NCBI GenBank assembly: GCA_028583605.1
Contig: CM053331.1
Coordinates: 11,144,857-11,208,856 of the forward strand
Source: Dastarcus helophoroides
Lineage: Eukaryota; Arthropoda; Insecta; Coleoptera; Bothrideridae
DNA: 64,000 nt
Reading direction: 5' to 3'
Of the stretch, positions 46,444 to 58,442 are shown in pieces. Numbering within the stretch: the first letter of the stretch is position 1; each line of letters begins with the position of its first letter. The translations under genes were made by a program, and so were the position numbers. The notes below the pieces were generated by a model. That model saw only the letters and a program-made list of their open reading frames with translations, searched no databases and had not been told where the DNA came from.

Positions 46444-47480
46444 TTCTACTGACTGGAGTGTTGAAAGTTAATGTTCTCCATCGTTGTGTGGCATTTTTTT
46501 TCGTCTGGTTTTATTTAAACATTCTAGGAGTTCATCGACTACTTCTGCATCCCCGCTGCTTTTGTAGGTTTTATAGAGTTGCATTGTGGGCTTCATCCTG
46601 GGATATACTCTTTCCTGCAGCCCCTCAGTATCTGTTTCTTGGCTATACTGAGTAGTAGTCTCGTAAAATAAAAATACTTATCTGGGTTTGCAAGGATCCA
46701 CCTGATATTATAGTCTACTTCTTTTGTGAATGACTTCCAGTTGGCTTTGCGGAAGTTCCAGCAGGGTTTTGGTACTAATCTGATAACTGGGATTTATAGA
46801 CCGATTCCTAGTATAAAAGATCGGTGTGGGCTATGGAAAAAGTTTTCTAATGTTATTTTCTTACATTGTAAAGAGCTTCCGTGTTTGTTTGTTAACACGA
46901 AACATAGGTCTGGGTTATAATCCTTTTCCCATCTGGCTGAGTGAAAAGTGCCTTTGTCTTTGGCATCGTGTATGAGAAAGGTGTTCTTTTTCTGCATATT
47001 CGATTATTTTGTCACAGTTTATGTCATTGGTCTCGTATTCCCATGTAATGTTGTCACTGTTGAAATCCCCCATGATTACTGATGGGCTTACTATATTCGA
47101 TATTGTGTTGTTATTCCATGGTTGGGCCGGTGGTTTATATAGGTTGATGATTTGTATATTAGATATTGTCATACTAATAGTATACATGTTTGGACTTGAA
47201 TGTGTGATTACGTTGGTCACTTCGTCAATGTTATTGCAAACGAATATTACTATGCCGTAATGTACGTGGAAAGTAGCGGTGACAAATGTAAATCCGGGTA
47301 GTTTACATCTAGTTGAGAGTTGCTTGTCATCAGCGCAGTAAAATGTCAGCTTGGTTGTCATTGAATAGTTTTTGAAGGCAGTTGCTTTTAGATTTATTAA
47401 TTCCTACGACGTTCACTAGTATGTTTCCAAGGACGTCGGAGTCCTGGGTTGTCAGGTTCGTTGACGAGCCATTTCTTTGA

Positions 47481-47881
47481 GTTTGCATACTGCATTTTTG
47501 ATTGCTGGAAAAGATTCCTCTTATTTGAGGGTCCAGCAGTCAAGATATTACATTTTAGAGCAAAACAAAATCCACCTTCTTTTCAAGATGTCAGTCTAGA
47601 ACTTTTAGACTTCTTTCCAAAACTCCTAATTTCCATTTTTTTGTTTCCCAACTTTAGGTTTAAAACTCCAAATCTTAACTTTCTTAATTTTTTTCCTGAT
47701 TTTTTCAAGTTCAAGATATTAACCTTTTCCAGAAACGTTCATTTATTATCCTGTATTTGTGGACTTTAATATTGAAACGTCCACCACGAGTAAAAATGTC
47801 TTGACTAATTTCATTATGAAATAGAAGTTGGCATTCAATGTCCTTTACATGAGATTATTAAAATACAAATTTATTTTGCAG
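47481..47881. repeat. Short low-complexity tract before exon B
   Basis: T-rich low-complexity sequence (47570-47760) runs up to the acceptor region of exon B. The frame at 47449-47769 is compositional. The polypyrimidine and acceptor segment is AAATTTATTTTGCAG. Confidence 0.5.
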
Positions 47882-48054
47882 TGAGGCCGACCAAAATGGA
47901 GCTGACCGGTGTAAAGAGTCACGTGGTGCAAGGGACGAACGTGCTCTTAATATGCGACGTCGAAGGAGCCAGACCTGCTGCGGATGTGAGATGGTTAAAC
48001 GGCACCATTCCAATTACTAATGAGACTCTCGTCCAGACATACCTCGAGAACAAC
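47882..48054 (+). CDS. Ig-superfamily receptor, internal exon B
   Basis: A 173-nt internal exon that starts in phase 1 and ends in phase 0. The acceptor is TTTTGCAG and the donor is GTATGT. With the base from exon A it encodes VRPTKMELTGVKSHVVQGTN, then VLLICDVEGARPAADVRWLN and GTIPITNETLVQTYLENN. The B-strand cysteine (LLIC) and C-strand tryptophan (VRW) are spaced as in an Ig domain, so this is the N-terminal half of the domain that follows exon A. GARPAA..W is characteristic of nephrin/Sidestep-like receptors. NGT and NET are potential N-glycosylation sites. The rest of the domain, including its F-strand cysteine, must come from downstream exons, of which only a likely microexon at 58443 is visible. 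Confidence 0.9.
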
Positions 48055-48515
48055 GTATGTGTAACATTAATGTAGTAGTTTTCATCCCCTTCGCCACATT
48101 CATTAAATTAGCTGATTAATTTCGTGTCGGACTCATACTATCACGAGGTCGTAAATGTAATAAAAAGTAGCCAGAGGCAGTGTTTTTCGCCGCGGGCATG
48201 TTGCTGATTCGTGCGGTTGGGTAGATTTTATCAGTTATCCAACATTAGAGAACATAATTAAATGAAGAAGTTAACTTTGCTTGGGTTGTTTATTTTCGCA
48301 ATGTCTGGTGAAACAAACGCATTGTATACTTCTGTTTCTATTTGTCTTACCCTCGAGCGGAATGAGTCAAAGGAGGTATTTTGCCGATGTTACATCATTA
48401 ATGTTTTTAGTTCTTTCAAAGGCAAGCAATTTATTTAAAAAGTCCCAACGGGGCCAAATGAGCCTGTTTTTGCTATAAATAATTGCAACTTGAATGAATT
48501 TGTGTAGCTTAAACA
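48055..48515. other. Unique intron sequence after exon B
   Basis: Mixed composition with no clear element. The frame at 48281-48478 has no support. Confidence 0.4.
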
Positions 48516-48990
48516 TGTCCTTGGAGAATTTACCACTAAATATTCTTCCTACATCTTCTTCATCTTGAGGTAGATAAATCCATTGGAACTTATCCTTCTT
48601 TGCACTCTCTAATCCGTTGCCTTTCCAAGTAACCCTTAAATTTCTTTAACCAATTCCATCTTGGTTTGTCTTTTTTTTTTGCTTTCCAGCTTACTTTTCA
48701 GGCCTGCTTGTTATTTGTTTTATGATGTTATTTTCTTCCCTATATATTGCTTCTTCCTTTAACTCTGAATTACATTTTCTTCTATACTGCTTCTCTTCAT
48801 TTAATTTATTGAGTCCTATATTATGATTCTTCAAAATTTTCTGTCTGTTCTTCATTTTACTATTTGTTTCATTTTGCTCTTCTTTTGCGTACGTTATTTT
48901 GGGTCGTTTTGTACATTTTGGTTTCTCATTGATTCCATTACATTGGTTGGAATAATTTATTTCTGTCTATAGCAAAAATTTCCAATTTTT
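48516..48990 (-). pseudogene. Possible retrotransposon linker remnant
   Basis: Minus-strand translation across frames gives Lys/Arg/Glu-rich pieces (ETKMYKTT, VRKRRAK, KAKKKDKPRWNW) resembling the basic linker of non-LTR elements. No RT or endonuclease motif can be found, so this is weak. It could equally be a low-complexity A-rich stretch. Confidence 0.3.
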
Positions 48991-51990
48991 TTATATTGTA
49001 TTCCCCCGGAGAATAAAAAACATATCCAGGACACACTCTTAGTTTTTCAATAAAAGTCGAAAAAAAATTCGAATTAAAATTGACATGTAAAAAAGGGAAA
49101 CATTTTTTAAAAAGTTAAAATCTTAAACATTGACAATTTTGAAATATGTTGAAATTTGGAAAAACTGCCGAAACTGTTATTTCAAAAATAGAAAAATTAG
49201 GGAAGATGTTGAAAAAACTAAATTTTTTTAGAAAATTTTATATATTAATTAATAGAAATGTTCAAAAATGTTAAAGTTTTAAATAAAAAATAATAAATTT
49301 CTCTAGGATAAAATTTAGAGAAAATACAAACTTTTAAAAATTTGATGTTTTTTAAAAAAGTCGAAATACTAAAAATGGTCAAAAATTTCAAAAAACGCTA
49401 AAATTTTGAAAAAAAAAAGATCAGAATATTTAAAAACATTCAAATACTAATAAAATAAAACGATGCACTTTTTAAAAAATTAAAAGCTTCTAAAAAACAA
49501 CATTTTCTAATTTGCAAATTTAAACATTTTTTCAACATTTTAGAAAGAGATAGATTTTCAAAATTGCATTAAAATGTTGAGAAATGTTAAAATTTTCGTA
49601 AAAAAAATGTTTAATTTAAAAAATCAAAATGTTCAAGTCATATTTTAAAAAAATTCGATTAATTTTAAAAGGTCAAAGATCTGAATAAAATTTTAACAAA
49701 TTGATAATTAGGACATTTGAAAAATAAAATTAGACAAAAATTTCAAATTAATTAGAAAATTTTGAAAAACTTTGAGAATTTTGAAAAATAAAATAAATAA
49801 ATTTTGGAGAAAGGGGCGAAAATTGTTTAAAAAATGTTGAATTTTTTGTCTTAATTTTAAAAAATGCCTAAATTTTAGTTAACTTTTGAAATTTTGAAAA
49901 AGTTGGAAGAAAAAAGGTAGAATATTTTCAAAAAAAAAATTAAGTTTGTCGAAAATATCAAAAACAAATGTACAACTTTAAAAAAATCAAAGTTTGCAAA
50001 AGAAGTTGGCATTTTTTTACAAGATTGATTGACGAAATCTTGAAAAGTCGGGATTTTTAAAGAAATTTCCGATTTTGAAAAACTACCGAAAATTAAAGTC
50101 GAACTTTTAAAGTCAGCAGATACTTTTAACAAAAATTAAGGTTTTGAAAGAAGTCAAGGATGTAAAAAAAAATCTTAATTTTGAAAAATGTCGAAATCAT
50201 ACAAGCTGAGATTTCCGAAATTATTGAAAAAATTAATAAATATCTAAAACTTTGAAATTATTAACAAAGGACGAAATTTTCAAAAAGGTCGAAGTTTTCA
50301 AAAAGTTTGGAATTTCAGAAAGGTAAAAATTTTGAAAAACATCGAAATTTTGAGAAAGAATCGAATATTTTAACCAAGTACAAAAAATTTCCAATTCTGA
50401 AACAATCGTGAAAAAATTTAACATTTCAAAAAAATTTACATTTAAAAAAACTGAAAACTTAAAAACCAGAATTTTTAAAGAAAGTTTCAATTTTCAAAAT
50501 CAAATTTAAAGAAAGCCGATATTTTAAACATAAACGGATATATTTTAATAATATCGAAATCTTGAAAAAGTCAATATTTTAAAATAGGGATTATTTTTAA
50601 ATAGTAGAAATTTGCAGAAAAGCGAAACTATGAAAAAAGTCGAAATTTTTAAAAAATTCAATTTTGAAAACGTTTGATATTTTCGAAATATAAAATAAAT
50701 AAATTTGGAAAAAGGGGCGAACATTTTAAAAAATACTGTGATTTTAGAGCTAGATTCTAAAAAATGTTCAAATTTTAGTTAACAAAAGTTCGAGGAACAG
50801 AGATCGAATATTTTCAAAAAAAAAATTAAGTTTGTCTAAAATATCAAAAAGAAGTGTAGAACTTTGAAAAAAACAAGATAAATTTATAAAATCTTATAAA
50901 GTCGGGAATTTTAAAGAAATTTCCGATTTTGGGAAAATATCGAAATTTAAAGTCGAACTTTTAAAGTCAATACTTCTAACAAATGTTGAAATTTTGAAAA
51001 AACTCGAGGATTTAAAAAACAAATTGAAAAAAAAAAATCTAAATATCTGGACTTTTAAAATTTTCAAAAAGGGCAAAAATTTTCGAAAATGTCAAACTTT
51101 TCAAAAGGTTTAGAATTTGAAAAAAGGAAACATTTGAAAAAATATCAAAATTTTGAGAGAAAATGGAATATTTTGAGAAGTAGAAATTATGGAAAAAAAT
51201 TTTTAATTCTGAAACAGAATCGCGAAATATTTTAACATTTCAAAAAATTTTACATTCACAAAAAACTTAAAAACTGAAGTTTTCAAAAAGATTCCAATTT
51301 CCTAAGTTAAATTTTAAAAAGGCCGATATTTTAAATATTTAAATTTAGAAAAATACAATCTTTTAAAATGGAAATTTTTTTTTTTGAAACAGAAGAAGTT
51401 TTTGAGAAATAACGAAATTATCAAAAAAATTGAAAGTTTGGAAATATTCTCCACCCTTCAAAAGGTACATTTTTGAAAAAAAAAGGTCAACATATGTCCG
51501 CATTTTCATCACATCAAAATTTTGAGGAAAACTGGAATATTTATTTAGACAAGTACAAATTTTGGAAAAAATGTTTTACTTTTGAAAGAGAAAAATTTTA
51601 AATTTAAAAGAATTGAACACTTAAAAACCAAGGTTTTTAAATGATAATAATTTTCAGTTACATTTAAACAAAGCCGGTAATTTAAATATCAAAATCTGGA
51701 AAAAGGCACCATTTTAAAATGGTGAAAATTTTTTTGAAAAAGGAAATTTTTTAGAAAAAACGAACTTATGCAATAAATCATAAATCAAAATTTTGGAAAA
51801 ATCCAACCCTTTAGAAGGTACATCTTCAAAAAAAAAAAGGACGACATGTGTCCGAATTTTCTAATACACATTATGATCTTTTTAAGATTAAGAATTTTTT
51901 TTTTGAAATTCGCACTATTAAGCAGGATCAGGAGATTGTTCCTCATGACACAGATTCCATTAGAATATAAATATTCAGCCAAAAAACCTC
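48991..51990. repeat. Low-complexity tract, opposite polarity (A-rich strand)
   Basis: For 3 kb the plus strand carries AAAAAGTCGAAATTTTGAAAA variants, the reverse complement of the word that dominates the other tracts. Two sub-blocks resemble each other (49800-50560 and 50690-51330 share AAATTTGGAGAAAGGGGCGAA- and AAGTTTGTCGAAAATATCAAAA-like words in the same order), so a segment of about 0.9 kb was probably duplicated. No gene is present. Confidence 0.7.
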
Positions 51991-54110
51991 TATTTTTTTA
52001 TATTTTTGAAAATTTCTCCTGAAATTTTGACGTCTTCTTAAAATGGGCAGTTTTTTTTTCGAAATTGCAACAAAATTTGACTCTCCTGGGAAATTTTTAT
52101 TATTTATTGAATTTTAACTTTGTTTAATTCATTTAGTCATTTGGATATTTCGGTTTATTTCAAATATTGTCTTTTTCTTCAAATTTCTGTACTTCTTTCG
52201 ACATTTTGTCGTATTTCAAAAGCTGAGTCTTTATTTCTTAGAAAATCTTAAGCTTTTGCTCAAAATTTATTCATTTTTACGCCTTTCTGTGCAAAATTTC
52301 CATTTTTTTCTGGATATTTCGTTTTTGTCCTCAAAATTCGTTTTTTTCTTTCAGAATTTCGACTACTTTTTTAACATTCGTCTTTCTGTTAAAATTAAAC
52401 TACTCAGTTGCAATACATTTTTTTTTCTTAAAATTTAACTTTCTTTAAGCAATTTCGGTTTTTTTCTTGAAATTTTGACCGTTTTCTTGAAATTTCGGTT
52501 TCTTTTAATTTGGTTATTTTTCTTAATATTGAGCTTTTTCTTAAAATCTCAACCTCATAGAAACTGGTTTTCCATAATTTATGAATGGTTATTTAAAGTT
52601 AATTAGTTTTCTTGAACTTTCGATTTTTGTTCTAATAATCGATTATGTAATATTTCATGGAAATTTGTCTTTTTCCCAAAATTTTGACTTTTTCTCTTAT
52701 AACTAATCTTTTTAAAAATTCAAATACAAATCTTGTCTCCTGAAACCAAGAAACCAAGAAAGATTAAAAAAACACAACAAAGGAGCAACCTTTGTTGGGT
52801 TTTTTAATCTTTCTTGGTTTGAGGGGACAAGATTTGTATTTCAACTTTTGAAGATAATCAAGGACCGGTCCGTTCCACCAAAGCTAATCCTTTTTCCCAA
52901 CATTGTCTTTTGCTCAAAAATGCCTTTTGCGGATATTTGATTTTATTTTTAAATTGTATTTTTCTGACATATTTTAAAAATAATTTTTTTTAAATTCGGA
53001 CATTTTTCTTATGTTCACCTTTGGCTGGCAATTTCTGCTTTCTTAAATTTTACTTTTTAGAAAATGTTACTTATATCTCAAACTTCGCCTTATTTCCGAC
53101 ATTTTAACTTCTCCCTCAAATTATTTTAGGTTTCTAAGAATGTTGATTTTTTCCTCGCAATTTAAAAACCAAGATTTCTTACAAGTTTAGCTTCTTTAAC
53201 AACATTTAAATATTCTATAAAACAAAAAAAATAAGAATTTGGAGAAAACTATTTTTGAAATTTGCAATTTTATTTCTCAAAATTCGACTTTTTCTGAATA
53301 TTTCGCCTTTTTTCACAAAATTCGGCCTTGGACTTTTTTTCAGTTAACGAAATGTTTCAAATTTTTCTAAAAAGTTAGGATTTTATTTTAAATTTGATTT
53401 TCCGGAATATCCATTTTTCTTCGAATTTGGTCTTGTAATTTGCCTTTCCCTAAATTACAAATTTATTATTAAAATTCTAATTTTTTCTCGCAGATTTAAA
53501 TTATGCCTTCGAGGTCTTTAACATTTTTTAAAATTTTCGACATTCTCTTAAAACTTTGGCAACATTTTTCAAGAAATCCATTTTTTTGTAATATTGAACT
53601 TTTTTAAAAATATATTTTTTATTTGATATACCGAAAATTTTAATCTGTTTTACTCGTCTCATTTTCAAAATTTTGACTTGTATCTTAAAATGCAATGTCT
53701 GGAAATTTTGACTTTTTCTCAAAATTTGTTTTTGCTCAAAATTGAATCAAAATTTTAATAGGAAATTTAAAATTTCTAAGAGTAACATTCTTAAGGAATC
53801 TAGAGAAAATAGTTTCTTGTAAATTTCAATATTGGCAAAATTTAAATAAAAGTAAAAACTCTAAAAAAATTGTTAATAAACATTGATTTTTTTTTTCTAA
53901 ATTCGATTTATTCTGGAAATTGTAACTTTTCTCACAAAATTCTGTTTTTGTAAATTTTGAAATTTTTAAAAATTTTTCGCAATGTTATATTATGATATTA
54001 TTATTATATTATTATATTATATTCGATTTTCTACTTTTCTTAAGTTCGGCCCTTTTTCCAAATTTTGATTGTAATCAGGAAATTCGACCTTTTCAGTTCA
54101 TGTAGTTAAA
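51991..54110. repeat. Low-complexity tract, T-rich polarity
   Basis: The polarity returns to T-rich on the plus strand. The tract is interrupted by foldback copy 3 at 52714-52880. A (TTA)n-like stretch lies at about 53985-54022. Open frames here are compositional. Confidence 0.65.
52714..52880. mobile_element. Foldback family, copy 3
   Basis: Arms CAAATACAAATCTTGTCTCC and GGGGACAAGATTTGTATTTC are inverted. The CCAAGAAAGATTAAAAAA and CACAACAAAG blocks are present on both sides, but the GATAGCTTGGCTATC centre is missing, leaving AGGAGCAACCTTTGTTG. 'AAACCAAG' is duplicated in the left arm. The right side extends through AAGATAATCAAGGACCGGTCCGTTCCACC, the same outer end as in copies 1 and 4. Confidence 0.8.
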
Positions 54111-56076
54111 TGAAAATAAACATACATGTATGTATAGTCAATGCGAAAGTTTTCTAGTTTGCTTTTCTGAGCCATCAATTTTTTTTGAATGAAATTCCAC
54201 GGAAAGGAGTCCTTGGTGATTCTGGAATTTTAAAAGTGATTCGAAATTATGAAAAGTTTAAGAAACCCTGATCTACATTAGGTAAAACCACGAATCTTGG
54301 AACGTCTATCTTCACATTCGATATTTAAAAGACATACAAAATATTTCAAATTTCTACATAAACTTTTAGGATGATAAATCTCTATATTTCCTAAAAAAAA
54401 ACGTCCCTTTTAAAATTTTCATGAAAGTATAACGTTTAAAAATTAAAATCACACTTTCAAAATCAAATTGTAAATCTCATTACCGAAACCAGATATAAGG
54501 CAACTTCTAGTGCATAGACTAATAGATTTGGACACTTTAAGACTCGAAGTTTGGTAACCAAAGACCTAACTGTGCATTAGAATCCTTTTCTTCTGGAACC
54601 TTCCTAAAGAGCAACCTTTTCGACAGGTGTTTGTGTTTCAACTGTCGGTAGTTCAGCTACCTATGATTCACTATACACGCCTAGAGGGCTGCACGACTCT
54701 AGTCCAGGTTGCATTCTATTTGCATATTAACTTAACTTGAAAAATAATCCTAAACATGTACATTTTTTTACATAAAAATATAGAAATTTTCAAACACAAT
54801 TTCGAAAATTCTGGATTAGAGTCGAGATTTTGCATAAACAAGCCTATCAAAAAGTTAAAAGAATAAGTATGGTGTGAAAATTTTAGATTACGCTTTGCGA
54901 TAAAAAAAATCAAAATTGAAAGTAAAAACTTGTCAGAAAATGTCCGAAATATAAATACACTTTAAAATGTCTAGATAGTGCGTGGCAATTTTTTTGACAT
55001 ATCTTCTTAACGAGGGGACCACAAAACAAATAATTTAATTTAAAAAAATTTCAGGAGATAGGTTTTACCCTCTGCAGGAAAAAATTTAAAAAATTACCCA
55101 AAAATATGACAGACCAGTAAAAAACGTTATTAGAATTATCAGAAAACGTTTAATTCAATTTTTCCAGTTAACATTTCTACCCCGTATTTATAGTTTTCTG
55201 CTTGGTTCCGGATAAAAGAAGCTTGTTATGTAACTCTATAGATATTTATGAGTTTTTATTTTGCCAATTAAATTCACTGGTGGCTCGTAGTGCTTGTTGC
55301 TTACATTCCATCGAAAAATATTTTCCTTAGTTACATTTTAATGAGATAGCGCTTCAAGCAAAACTATTCGTTCTACTTTTATACTGTAGAAACATCCTTA
55401 TTAGGGCAATATCTCATTAAAAAAATTGCTGTCGATCTCGACTACTTTCTTATTTTTAGCTTTGCATTTAGCTACTTTTAGTTTAGCGTTTTCTTTTCCT
55501 TGAAATAAAAGAAGTTTGAAGTATTTTTTTAAGGCCCATTAAATCCAGGGAGTTTTTACTGAAGAAGATTTAAGACATTATAAATCGCGCAGTAAAAGAG
55601 CACGCAAGTTAAATCACTTTGCAATAATTCTTAGCCTAAGGGGGTTTTTTTCAAGAAGCTGTCATATTGCCTTATTAGAGCGTATTTTCCCTATTTCATG
55701 TAAAATAACAAAAAAATGAATGCAGAGGATGGGAGTCAATTTATTTTTTAAATATCCTTTCATGTTTTTATGGAACGATATATTTTTTGATTAGATTTTT
55801 CCTTGTCGCCGGTTTTTTCATCAAAAGAGATTAAGGCAAAGTGTAAAGAAAACGGACGAGGAGTTTTCTCTTCTTACCTAAGGACTTACTTTTATGTTGG
55901 AAGCAATGTTTGATAAAATGGAAATTAAAAATAAAAATCTAAGGGTGCGTTTACATTAGGCACTTTATTTTCTCCCATATAAGTGTCAACTATTCTGAGA
56001 TAAGGTATCCGAGAATCTCAGCTGTGTAAATAAGTCTCTTGTAGCTTCTCTCTTAATTAATAGTTTACACTTAATA
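54111..56076. other. Unique intron sequence
   Basis: Mixed A+T-rich DNA with no mobile-element ends or exon-like signal. Short islands of higher G+C lie at 54480-54720 and 55860-56040. Confidence 0.4.
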
Positions 56077-56078
56077 TA

Positions 56079-56973
56079 TGAGGGTAAATCAAATATGAAC
56101 CGGAATTTGTTTTTCAAAATTACATATAACGAAGTTATTAACTATTTTTCTTCATAATCTCCTGATTTTGTTATACATTTTTTCCAACAGATTGGCAGTT
56201 TTTTAATGCCATCATCAGAAAAAGAAGGGAAGCATGTTTGCAACCAATTGCGCACAAATGTCTCAACAGCAGCATCATCATGGAATCGTTCACCTGCTAG
56301 AGCTTCTTTCAGTGGCTCAAACATATGATAATCGCATGGTGATACGTTGTGACTGCAAGGAGGGTGTTCTAAAGTTGCTCAATGCATTTCATCTCTTCTA
56401 ATTTTTCATGTGTCAGATTGGCTGAGTGAGGGTGGGCATTGTCGTGCAGCAAAATCACATCTCTGATCGAAAATTCGCGCCTTTTCCGCCGATATGCAAG
56501 TTTTTATTCATCCAATAGCTAGCAGTAGTAGGCAGCATTAACCGTACGACTTTCGTGCAGAAAATCGACGTGCACAACAGCGTTAATCTTGTCCGCATTT
56601 GCAATGGTCCGAGGACGACTAACATGGGATTCATTTTTAACTTGAGTTCGTCCTTCTAAAAATTTTTCGTGTCATTCATACATTTGAATTTTCTTCAAAC
56701 AAATATCCCCAAACTATGCTTCTAGTCTAGAAGAATTTTGGCGGACTTTACACCTTCAACGGCAAGAAATTTAATAATAATGTGCTACGCAATGTGCGGA
56801 TGATTCTCTTGCTCACTTATTATATTTACAACTGACGAACGGCGAGAAGAGAATTTGCTTGAGCGCAGGAAGTCATGTGATATCCCCACCTAACATGTCA
56901 AGGATATGCGCACACTCCCGACGCCCTCATGGAGACATAATAAAAATTCCGGTTGATATTTGATTTATCCTCG
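56079..56973 (-). pseudogene. Mariner-like transposon, internally deleted
   Basis: The terminal inverted repeats are TGAGGGTAAATCAAATATGA at left and, reversed, CGAGGATAAATCAAATATCA at right, followed by ACCGGAATTT on both sides. A TA duplication flanks at 56077-56078 and 56974-56975. The transposase is on the minus strand. The N-terminal HTH part is badly decayed (GVKSAKI near 56750). Then ESHVSRPRTIANADKI joins directly to VHVDFLHESRTVNAAYY, skipping the segment that contains the first catalytic aspartate. LLHDNAHPHSANL (second Asp) and SPCDYHMFEPLKEAL (third Asp) follow, the spacing of the D,D34D mariner group. The C-terminal frame, 56324-56142, ends WKKCITKSGDYEEK with a stop. At 895 bp it is well short of the usual 1.3 kb, and it has frameshifts. 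Confidence 0.92.
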
Positions 56974-56975
56974 TA

Positions 56976-57250
56976 TTTTATGTCAGAGAGCAATGTATGG
57001 AATAAAGTGTAGTACAAACGCACTGTAAGGCATAAAATACTAAATATATAAGGTTTTTGTAACCAGGCCAAATCCATATTTCAGTTATTCGAGACAGATC
57101 GCAGATTTGGTACTATTATTGATTTGATTTAGCTTACATATTAAAAAGATTTTGGGCAAAATCAAATATGAAATAGACCTAGATTCAAATATGCTTATTA
57201 AATTTAGTTTTATTCATAAAATAAAATAAAGTTTTAGGCAAATCAATTTT
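56976..57250. other. Unannotated spacer
   Basis: A/T-rich with no signal. Confidence 0.35.
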
Positions 57251-58390
57251 TTAATAAATCATTTAATTAACATAACCGTTATAATTATTTTTAAATTTTG
57301 CGGGAAAATTTAAACAATTTGGGAAGAAAATCGGAATTTGATAATTCATTTTAAAAACTGAAAGTTTGTCTTTAAAATTAAAACGTCAGGAAGACTTCAA
57401 CTCTTTTTAACTTCCAAAAAATATCTTTCTTTTTTGTTTTTTTTTTAATTTTTTCCTTTTGCTGGAAATATGAATTTTTTCAAACTTAAAACCCAATTTT
57501 ATTAAATTTAAGCCCAATTTTTTGACTTAACATTCAAATTTTCGGTTTTGTACCTAAAATGTTTAAGATAAAGTCAAAGGTTCTGGCTAAATTAAAATTA
57601 TGAAAAAAAGTAATCAAATCGAAAAAAAATTGTATCAATTTAGGAATTTTATGTTTAAATTGAATATTTTGGAATACATTGATAGCTCGGGGAATTACCT
57701 CGGTTGCTTTCGGAGTTGTTTTATGCTTTTTTTAGTTGTGTTTCTTTTCTTTTTTTCAAAGCTTGAGTTCAGATGTCTGCTTTTTTATTTTGGGTGGTAA
57801 ATTCGAATTCAGTTTGAATTTTCAACTTTTCCTGCTTTTGAAACTTTCAATTTTGCTGTACAATTTTTGGTATGCAATCAAATCTATTTAGTTATGGTTG
57901 AAATGGCGAGGTATAAAAATTAAATTCGAATGTTCGAGGTAGTATTCAAAATTTGGAAAAAAAATTGTCAAAATTAAATAAATTTTAGATTTGAACTGTA
58001 AATTTCGGAAAAGAGTTAAAAATTCTGAAATTCTGAAATTTGCAACACATTTTTTTATAAATGTGGATTTTTTTCGGATACTTTTAGCTTCATTTTAAAA
58101 CCTGAAATTCCAATTTTGAATTGGTGTCTTTTGATTGAAATGTTGACTTTGAATTTCTCGGCTACGTCGCTCCTGACATTTTTGGTACAAGACCAAAATT
58201 GTTTACTCGAAGTCTTTTTGTTTTAATAAGTTGATTTTCATTTAATTCTGTTTCGCCTCTACATACATTTTGACTTTCTCCAAGATTCCTTATGGTATTC
58301 AATATTTTGCAGCGCTGCCGCCGTTAAATATTAACAATTTTTTTCTTTCTAAAGTATAAAAATTGGTCTTAGTGTTAAGGCAAATTAGAT
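57251..58390. repeat. Low-complexity tract, mixed polarity
   Basis: The block changes from A-rich to T-rich words several times. The frame at 57600-57800 is compositional. Confidence 0.55.
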
Positions 58391-58442
58391 AATGTCTCAA
58401 GTTTAAGTATTAAGGCTACATCATTTTTTTTTATTGTTATAG

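Larger units (their letters stand above)
43455..47480 (-). pseudogene. Jockey-like non-LTR retrotransposon, nearly complete ORF2
   Basis: Minus-strand endonuclease plus RT. The endonuclease appears at 47361-46915 (IINLYKPPAQPW, SVIMGDFNSDNITWEYETND) and, in a shifted frame, 46997-46794 (DAKDKGTFHSARWEKDYNPD). The linker and RT start are at 46066-45788, with a triplicated segment. The palm at 45460-45109 shows motif A FIDFL, GLPQGFVIAPVLFNIYTADL and motif C FLYADYIALL. The family reads YADD there, so one catalytic aspartate has become tyrosine. After an insertion at 44324-45032 the thumb continues (LINLRNKPVKYN; PVQWLPVLSNIEPPFL at about 44000). The C-terminus ends EKWIKALRSTM with a stop at 43457-43455. 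Several stops and frameshifts occur. The first part of the endonuclease and ORF1 are absent. Confidence 0.87.

Noticed and set aside
47009..47260. Plus-strand 83-codon open frame opposite the Jockey-like endonuclease
   Set aside because: It is the antisense shadow of the minus-strand endonuclease coding sequence, which has clear motifs.
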